The notes under the pieces are model-generated. The model was not told the DNA's origin. It made no database searches and saw nothing but the letters and a program-made list of their open reading frames with translations. The position numbers were made by a program, and so were the translations under genes. Positions 6,270 through 9,891 of a stretch of 9,891 bases of DNA are shown piece after piece. Each line of letters begins with the position of its first letter. Positions within the stretch are counted from its first letter, which is position 1. The stretch lies in assembly GCA_024206355.1 (NCBI GenBank), contig JAAGZM010000669.1, positions 1 through 9,891 of the forward strand. The letters are read 5' to 3'. This stretch comes from Gammaproteobacteria bacterium (GTDB lineage: Bacteria > Pseudomonadota > Gammaproteobacteria > Enterobacterales > GCA-2746155).

Positions 6270-6746
6270 ATGAGTGATGAAATAAGACAACAAGCTAAAG
6301 CAGCAGGTATTAAATCTTGGCATGTAAAGAAGATTGAGAACCTTAAAAAAGAGTTGGCATGTATCGAGGCAATTGAAAATGAATTAATCATGCCTAAAGT
6401 CGTTAAACCTAAAAAGAAGCCAAAAGGCTTAGACATAGGTATTGACGAGCAATCATCCAAGTTCTTTAAAACTATTGGCTTAAAATCCGAATGGCTAAGC
6501 AGTTTAGCCAATCAATACAACTTTAGCAGGTTTCAATACATACCTAAGTTCAAGGCTTTTCGATGTTACATAGACGGTAACCATGTTGATTGGATAGACG
6601 TTAACGACCTATCAATGTTGAACGGTGGCCAGAAGTTGACAGAAATCAAACTAAAGCATCAAGCATTACCTGCTGAACGCCAGGTAATCAAAATGCCGTG
6701 GCGTGATAATACACGAATTAAAATAAACGACCCATCAATGAGATAA
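6270..6746 (+). CDS. Unknown protein with possible HeH/Rho-N-like N-terminus (158 aa)
   Basis: This 158-residue protein is not confidently recognised. The start at 6270 follows AAAAGGTAATATT, which supplies an AAGG. The first 31 residues (DEIRQQAKAAGIKSWHVKKIENLKKEL) look like the small 'A...GIK.w...K...L...L' helix-turn-helix-like unit of HeH/LEM/Rho-N domains in phage proteins. A linker (PKVVKPKKKPKG, about 42-53) follows. The C-terminal part is basic and aromatic-rich, with RFQYIPKFKAFRCYIDGNHV and then VDWIDVNDLSML. The gene lies between the Bbp19-like and scaffold genes, so a head-assembly role or an unknown minor virion component is possible. Nothing in the sequence gives an enzyme motif. 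Confidence 0.7.
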   Translation: MSDEIRQQAKAAGIKSWHVKKIENLKKELACIEAIENELIMPKVVKPKKKPKGLDIGIDEQSSKFFKTIGLKSEWLSSLANQYNFSRFQYIPKFKAFRCYIDGNHVDWIDVNDLSMLNGGQKLTEIKLKHQALPAERQVIKMPWRDNTRIKINDPSMR

Positions 6747-6763
6747 TACCGTGGAGGTAAATC

Positions 6764-7507
6764 ATGAGCGAAGAAGCAGAAGTAATAGAAACAACAGAAG
6801 AAGCAACCGAAGATACATCCTTACTAGAAAGCACAACAGAGCTAGGTGAGGGAGAATACTTCTTAACCGAAGGTATCAAGGGCGCAGGAGATAGGCCAGA
6901 ATGGTATCAAGAAAAGTTTACAAGTGTTGCTGAACAAGCAAAGAGCTATTCTGAACTAGAGAAGCAATTTGGAGCATTCACCGGACAACCTAAAGACGGC
7001 TATACTTTGGCTGATGATATCGACAAAGATGATGCTTTAGTAGTGGCTATGACTGAGTTTGCAAAAGACATCAACATGAACCAAGACGGCTTTAACAAAG
7101 GTCTTGAGTTGTTATTGGCTCAGGGTGAAGCTGTACATGAAGCTAATGAAGAATCCGAAATGGCTTTACTTGGTGATAACGCAGAAGGCCGATTAAAGAC
7201 TATTGAAGGCTTCATGCGTAATAACATGAGCGTTGAGGACTACGAACAGCATAGAGGCGCTGTAAATAGTGCAAGCGTTGTAATGTTGGTTGAGTCCTTG
7301 ATTAAGTCTACTGCACCAAAAAAGCTACCTATTGATGGCGGTGAAAGTCCAACGGGTATTACTCTGAAAGACATTGAAGCGGAAATGTACAAGAAAAATG
7401 AAGATGGTCAGCTTCTAAGGTCAATTGACAGAGAGCATGAAAGCAAAATACAGCGGATGCTAAAGGAGTACGGAGGCGAACAACCAAACATTGTTACAGT
7501 TAGTTAA
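6764..7507 (+). CDS. Scaffolding protein, acidic (247 aa)
   Basis: Scaffolding proteins form a temporary core that directs capsid subunits and the portal into a prohead. The 247-residue product has a strongly acidic N-terminus (residues 1-31, many Glu and Thr). Next comes GDRPEWYQEKF and SYSELEKQFGAFTGQPKDGY (about 42-79), a segment seen in many phage scaffold-like proteins ('RPEWL..KF......A..Y.ELEK..G.f'). Then come long acidic helices and a basic/charged C-terminal helix (SIDREHESKIQRMLKEYGG). Position just upstream of the major capsid gene supports the call. The start follows a strong GGAGGT a few bases upstream. No protease domain is seen. A hairpin immediately follows the stop, and a terminator lies about 85 bases downstream. 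Confidence 0.8.
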   Translation: MSEEAEVIETTEEATEDTSLLESTTELGEGEYFLTEGIKGAGDRPEWYQEKFTSVAEQAKSYSELEKQFGAFTGQPKDGYTLADDIDKDDALVVAMTEFAKDINMNQDGFNKGLELLLAQGEAVHEANEESEMALLGDNAEGRLKTIEGFMRNNMSVEDYEQHRGAVNSASVVMLVESLIKSTAPKKLPIDGGESPTGITLKDIEAEMYKKNEDGQLLRSIDREHESKIQRMLKEYGGEQPNIVTVS

Positions 7508-7530
7508 CTACCTAGTAAGCCTCGGTAGTT
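7506..7530 (+). repeat. Inverted repeat hairpin right after scaffold stop
   Basis: AACTACC at 7506-7512 and GGTAGTT at 7524-7530 are perfect 7-base complements around an 11-base loop, beginning inside the scaffold stop codon. No T-tract follows, so it is not a good intrinsic terminator. It may slow 3' exonuclease decay of the upstream transcript or act with the next hairpin. A second small stem, CTCTA/TAGAG (7544-7556) with a 3-base loop, follows. Confidence 0.6.
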
Positions 7531-7590
7531 GATATTAATAAGCCTCTATGTTAGAGTGTTTATGGTTTTAAAAACAACTCCAAAGTTGGG

Positions 7591-7617
7591 AAAGCCTCGT
7601 TAATTCGGGGCTTTTTT
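7591..7617 (+). terminator. Intrinsic terminator after the scaffold gene
   Basis: The stem AAGCCTCG (7592-7599) pairs with CGGGGCTT (7606-7613) around the 6-base loop TTAATT; one pair is a T-G wobble. An uninterrupted run of six T at 7612-7617 follows or forms the stem end. This is a standard rho-independent terminator shape. It should separate the lysis/terminase/portal/scaffold block from the capsid promoter immediately downstream, possibly with partial read-through. Confidence 0.85.
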
Positions 7618-7624
7618 CTGTCTG

Positions 7625-7652
7625 TTGTAAATTACCATTAATCTGTTATAAT
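7625..7652 (+). promoter_or_regulatory. Sigma70-type promoter for major capsid gene
   Basis: TATAAT, a perfect -10, lies at 7647-7652, with TG at 7644-7645 making an extended -10 (TGnTATAAT). A -35-like TTGTAA (four of six matches to TTGACA) lies at 7625-7630 with a 16-base spacer. The element sits just after the terminator and upstream of the major capsid gene, so transcription should start about seven bases downstream, near 7658-7660. A host-type promoter here would boost capsid mRNA independently of the upstream block. The match is by eye. Confidence 0.75.
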
Positions 7653-7658
7653 TACCCA

Positions 7659-7689
7659 ATCAGATAACTTCCCTTCCAAGAAGCCTGAT
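7659..7689 (+). promoter_or_regulatory. Potential 5'-end stem-loop of the capsid mRNA leader
   Basis: ATCAG at 7659-7663 pairs with CTGAT at 7685-7689. Inside, CTT (7668-7670) pairs with AAG around a pyrimidine-rich loop, leaving a symmetric internal loop. Because the predicted start point is about 7658-7660, this stem would lie at the very 5' end of the mRNA. CTGATC is also able to pair with GATCAGG (7716-7722), so the two structures compete. The role is inference. Confidence 0.5.
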
Positions 7690-7703
7690 CTAAAAGGTTT
7701 TAG
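7690..7703 (+). repeat. Short palindrome in the capsid leader
   Basis: CTAAAA (7690-7695) and TTTTAG (7698-7703) are perfect 6-base complements separated by GG, which leaves a loop too tight for full pairing in RNA. It could be a DNA-level operator-like palindrome or part of the larger CCTGATC/GATCAGG structure spanning 7684-7722. Confidence 0.4.
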
Positions 7704-7738
7704 TTGACCCATACAGATCAGGACAATCAACAAAAAAC

Positions 7739-7770
7739 CCTCAAAACAATTTTTTAATCACTTTTTGAGG
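7739..7770 (+). promoter_or_regulatory. Hairpin that can mask the capsid ribosome binding site
   Basis: CCTCAAAA (7739-7746) and TTTTGAGG (7763-7770) are perfect 8-base complements around a 16-base A/T-rich loop. The downstream arm overlaps the Shine-Dalgarno region GAGGTGA (7767-7773), so folding would hide it. Read on the minus strand, the same stem is followed by a run of six T (from the A-run at 7732-7737), so it could instead act as a weak minus-strand terminator. Confidence 0.5.
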
Positions 7771-7778
7771 TGAATATT

Positions 7779-8612
7779 ATGAGTAAAGTATTATCAAGCG
7801 TGGCTGTCACCGAATTTGATTCGATGGTAAAACACGCATATCAAGGCGTGGGAAAGCTGAAATCAACAGTAACCATGCGAAACAATGTAACAGCAGACAC
7901 TTACAAATTTAGAAAGATGGGTAAAGGTTTAGCTAATCAGAAATCAACTGCTGATTTAGTAACTCCGATGGACATCAATCACGAGTTTGCAGTGGCTACC
8001 CTTCAGAATTGGACTGCTCCTGAGTATACCGATATCTTCGACCAAGCTGAGGTTAACTTTGACGAAAAGAACGAGTTAGCAGAAGCTATAGCTGGCGCTT
8101 TAGGTCGTAGATTTGACCAGTTAGTAGTTGACGCTCTTGACGCATCAACACCACTAGCAACAGCGATTGCTGAAGGTGGCACTAATCTTACGGTAGCTAA
8201 GTTAATTGCAGCTAAAGTAGCACTTGTTAATCAAGGTGTAGGCGATGCAGACTTATTCTTTATAGCCAATGCTAATGGTTTAAGTGGTCTTTTAAATGAC
8301 ACTAAAATAACCAGTGAAGATTATGCAACTGTTAAAGCCCTTGTGAATGGAACTATTAATTCATTTATGGGTTTCACGTTTAACTTTCTTGAAGAACGAG
8401 AAGAAGGTGGTTTAACTATTGTATCTGATATCGTTGATTCATACGCTTATCATCGTGCAGCAGTAGGTGTAGCACAGGGTTTTGAGAACAAGACTAGTAT
8501 TGATTGGATTGCCGATCGTACTGCTTGGTTGTCAAACGGTATGCTTAAAGCAGGTTCAGTGGTACGCGACACTGGTGGGTTAGTTAAAGTCGAGTATGAC
8601 GAAACAGCATAG
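7779..8612 (+). CDS. Major capsid protein, HK97-like fold family (277 aa)
   Basis: This is the main shell subunit. A longer open frame begins with a GTG at 7770, but that codon lies inside the Shine-Dalgarno sequence GAGGTGA (7767-7773). The true start is therefore the ATG at 7779, giving 277 residues. The N-terminal part contains MRNNVTADTYKFRKMGKG (about residues 33-50), VTPMDINHEFAVATLQNW and EYTDIFDQAEVNFDEKNEL, then ALGRRFDQLVVDALDAST. This order matches capsid proteins of the Phage_capsid_2 type ('T.TYqFpk.GkG ... TPmn.dh.......dw ... D..d......De...v...a.AlGrk.D.lii.AlDA'). It is shorter than many major capsid proteins but within range. Its own promoter and leader lie upstream, and the 91-residue protein lies downstream. 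Confidence 0.88.
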   Translation: MSKVLSSVAVTEFDSMVKHAYQGVGKLKSTVTMRNNVTADTYKFRKMGKGLANQKSTADLVTPMDINHEFAVATLQNWTAPEYTDIFDQAEVNFDEKNELAEAIAGALGRRFDQLVVDALDASTPLATAIAEGGTNLTVAKLIAAKVALVNQGVGDADLFFIANANGLSGLLNDTKITSEDYATVKALVNGTINSFMGFTFNFLEEREEGGLTIVSDIVDSYAYHRAAVGVAQGFENKTSIDWIADRTAWLSNGMLKAGSVVRDTGGLVKVEYDETA

Positions 8613-8621
8613 GAGGTTATC

Positions 8622-8897
8622 ATGGCTTTTTCAAGAAGTACATTACAACGTATTGGCGGAGCAAATAGCGATGCCGGATCTATGTGGATGTATCGGACTG
8701 CCGACACAGCCGCGACAGTGAACACAGCAGACTATTTTTTAGATGCTATTAATGAGATCAATGTAGGAGATGTTATTTTATCAATGTCTGCTACAGGTGG
8801 TACGCCAGTATTAACCATTACTTACTGTAATGCTAATGATGGAACTACAATTGATGTTGTTGACGGTACAGCAATTTCTGCTACTGACACTGACTAA
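8622..8897 (+). CDS. Small virion protein, possible capsid decoration/cement (91 aa)
   Basis: The 91-residue product has a very strong ribosome binding site, AGGAGGT at 8611-8617, beginning within the capsid stop codon, so high expression is expected. The sequence contains MAFSRSTLQRIGGANSDAGS, then WMYRTADTAATVNTADYFLD and INVGDVILSM, followed by Thr/Ile/Val-rich segments. The 'Y.TaDt.atV...gYF......l..GD.I' motif recurs in small phage virion proteins. High expression right after the major capsid suggests a shell-decorating, cementing or fibre-base subunit, by analogy with the cement protein in BPP-1-like heads. This is inference. A paralogous domain occupies the N-terminus of the gene starting at 9494. 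A terminator hairpin follows. Confidence 0.75.
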   Translation: MAFSRSTLQRIGGANSDAGSMWMYRTADTAATVNTADYFLDAINEINVGDVILSMSATGGTPVLTITYCNANDGTTIDVVDGTAISATDTD

Positions 8898-8903
8898 TAA
8901 ATA

Positions 8904-8927
8904 GGGAGGTTTCGGCCTCCCAATTTT
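8904..8927 (+). terminator. Hairpin with UUCG tetraloop, short T-run
   Basis: GGGAGGT (8904-8910) pairs with GCCTCCC (8915-8921), with one T-G wobble closing a TTCG tetraloop. AATTTT follows. The stem is very stable, but the T-run is only four bases, so termination is probably partial. This would lower expression of the downstream adaptor and fibre-like genes relative to capsid. Confidence 0.7.
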
Positions 8928-8937
8928 AAGGACTACT

Positions 8938-9492
8938 ATGTCTAGTAAAATTGATTTAGTATCAAGCGCGTTGGTTCTTATTGGTGATAGCCCTATTAAC
9001 TCATTAACAGGGAATACAAGGGCGCAACAGGTCGCTAATAGCTTATACGATACTATCGTACAAAATGAACTAACCAAACACAGATGGGGCTTTGCTCGAA
9101 GAAAAGCACAGTTAAGCCTTACTACCGATGAACCAGTTGACGAATGGAAAAGTATTTATCAACTACCAACCGATTTGCTCGTTTTAATCAAACTCAATCC
9201 TAGAGTTAATTACCAAATATTAGGCGATAAGGTTTATACAAATCATAGTCAGGCTTTGTATTGTGATTATATTAAAAATGTAGGTGAGTCAGAATGGCCT
9301 GTATATTTCGATGCTATGGTTAAATATGCCCTAGCGAAAGACTTTGCAACGTCTATTAGAGATAGCTCATCAATAAGACAAGAAATGACTAACGAATATA
9401 TTATTGCCTCAGGAATGGCAAGATATACAGATTCTCAACAACATCCACAAACAGCAATTGTAAGCAGACCATTTATAGATGTGAGGTATTAG
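8938..9492 (+). CDS. Tail tubular protein A / gp11-like head-tail adaptor (184 aa)
   Basis: In T7-like virions this protein forms a ring below the portal that joins the head to the tail nozzle. The 184-residue product shows the family's usual features. The N-terminus has SALVLIGDSPINSLTGNTRA (about residues 10-29), followed by NSLYDTIVQNELTKHRWGFARRKAQL (about 34-59). The middle has IYQLPTDLLVLIKL, and the later part has MVKYALAKDFATSI. It starts at ATG 8938 with AAGGA at 8928-8932. The length is close to the family's usual size of about 180-200 residues. It follows the partial terminator at 8904-8927 and precedes a fibre-like gene. Partners would be the portal and a nozzle protein outside the window. 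Confidence 0.85.
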   Translation: MSSKIDLVSSALVLIGDSPINSLTGNTRAQQVANSLYDTIVQNELTKHRWGFARRKAQLSLTTDEPVDEWKSIYQLPTDLLVLIKLNPRVNYQILGDKVYTNHSQALYCDYIKNVGESEWPVYFDAMVKYALAKDFATSIRDSSSIRQEMTNEYIIASGMARYTDSQQHPQTAIVSRPFIDVRY

Positions 9493-9493
9493 A

Positions 9494-9891
9494 ATGGCTT
9501 TTGATTTTAACTTTCTTTCAAACACTGGAGGAACATCGCCAGCGCCTATTTTATACACTTATAGCACGACTGACAGTAAAGCAACTGTTTCTGCAAGTGG
9601 ATACTTTAATAGCGGATTTACCAAATTAAAAATAAACGATTTAATAACGGTTGTTAATGACACTGAAGTATTTACACTGCGATTCTTAACAATTAGTGCA
9701 ACAGGTACTACAACGATTACAACAGAGACGGAGACCACAATGACAGATTACTTAACAGAGGTTGCACTTGGCAATGTTGAAGGTGTCTCTATAATAAGGG
9801 CGCTAGGTGAGCGTGAAACTATGGCAGTAACGGCTTCAGGTGAAGATATCTGGAGAGGTAACGAGCTTACATCCCCTGTCCCAGCGTCACA
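9494..9891 (+). CDS. Fused virion protein: decoration-like domain plus fibre/structural-like domain (partial, 132+ aa)
   Basis: Open to the window end with no stop, so the C-terminus is missing. The start at ATG 9494 follows GAGGT at 9483-9487. Residues 1-82 (MAFDFNFLSNTGG, then YSTTDSKATVSASGYFNSG and LKINDLITVV) align by eye to nearly the whole 91-residue protein at 8622, sharing MAF, GG, Y.T.D..ATV....YF and D.I. From residue 83 a second domain begins (MTDYLTEVALGNVEGVSIIR, then EDIWRGN). It resembles the start of phage virion proteins that usually begin at that Met and carry 'vA.G.v.G...v..fG.......edIW..gg'. GGAG at 9730-9733 sits six bases before the in-frame ATG at 9740, so a separate shorter product is possible. 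The role may be in head fibre or tail attachment; this is inference. Confidence 0.75.
   Translation, partial: MAFDFNFLSNTGGTSPAPILYTYSTTDSKATVSASGYFNSGFTKLKINDLITVVNDTEVFTLRFLTISATGTTTITTETETTMTDYLTEVALGNVEGVSIIRALGERETMAVTASGEDIWRGNELTSPVPAS

Noticed and set aside
7770..7778. GTG at 7770 as capsid start, giving three extra residues.
   Set aside because: The codon lies inside the Shine-Dalgarno sequence GAGGTGA, so the ATG at 7779 is the real start.
1..9891. CRISPR arrays, tRNA genes, insertion sequences or integrase/attachment sites.
   Set aside because: No regularly spaced repeats, cloverleaf-like segments, transposase or integrase frames were seen on either strand.

Overview
The window is part of a tailed-phage genome, or a prophage of one. 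It is AT-rich, and every supported gene lies on the + strand. Genes are packed tightly, mostly with ATGA or TAATG start/stop overlaps. A Gram-negative bacterial host is implied by a two-component spanin pair (an inner-membrane Rz-like protein and an outer-membrane lipoprotein). The gene content points to a podovirus-like virion: a head-to-tail connector of the T7 gp8 type, a Bbp19-like protein, a scaffold, a major capsid protein and a gp11/tail-tubular-A-like adaptor. The low GC and general look resemble marine podophages, but the host genus cannot be named from this sequence.

Positions 1-1934 hold a lysis cassette. It has two or three small membrane proteins, an M15-type peptidoglycan peptidase (endolysin), a second small two-helix membrane protein (holin candidate), an i-spanin, and an o-spanin lipoprotein that starts inside the i-spanin gene and runs past its end. 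Positions 1931-2489 carry two tiny basic ORFs and a small-terminase-like protein. Positions 2486-7507 form the packaging and head block: large terminase, a possible permuted papain-like protein, a Gly/Arg-rich protein, the portal/connector, a Bbp19-like protein, an unknown protein and an acidic scaffold.

The only sizeable non-coding stretch is 7508-7778. It holds a terminator, then a consensus-like sigma70 promoter with an extended -10, then a leader of roughly 120 nt with several potential stem-loops. The last of these pairs with the Shine-Dalgarno region of the major capsid gene. This is the clearest regulatory node in the window and would let capsid, decoration and tail genes be expressed separately from the upstream block.

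Positions 7779-9891 hold the major capsid protein, a 91-residue small virion protein, a UUCG-capped hairpin terminator, the gp11-like adaptor, and a gene running off the window edge. That last gene fuses a paralogue of the 91-residue protein to a second domain that has its own possible internal start. The most interesting items are the capsid leader, this paralogous/fused pair, and the possible permuted papain-like protein beside the terminase. No wholly new system such as a defence island or retroelement is visible.
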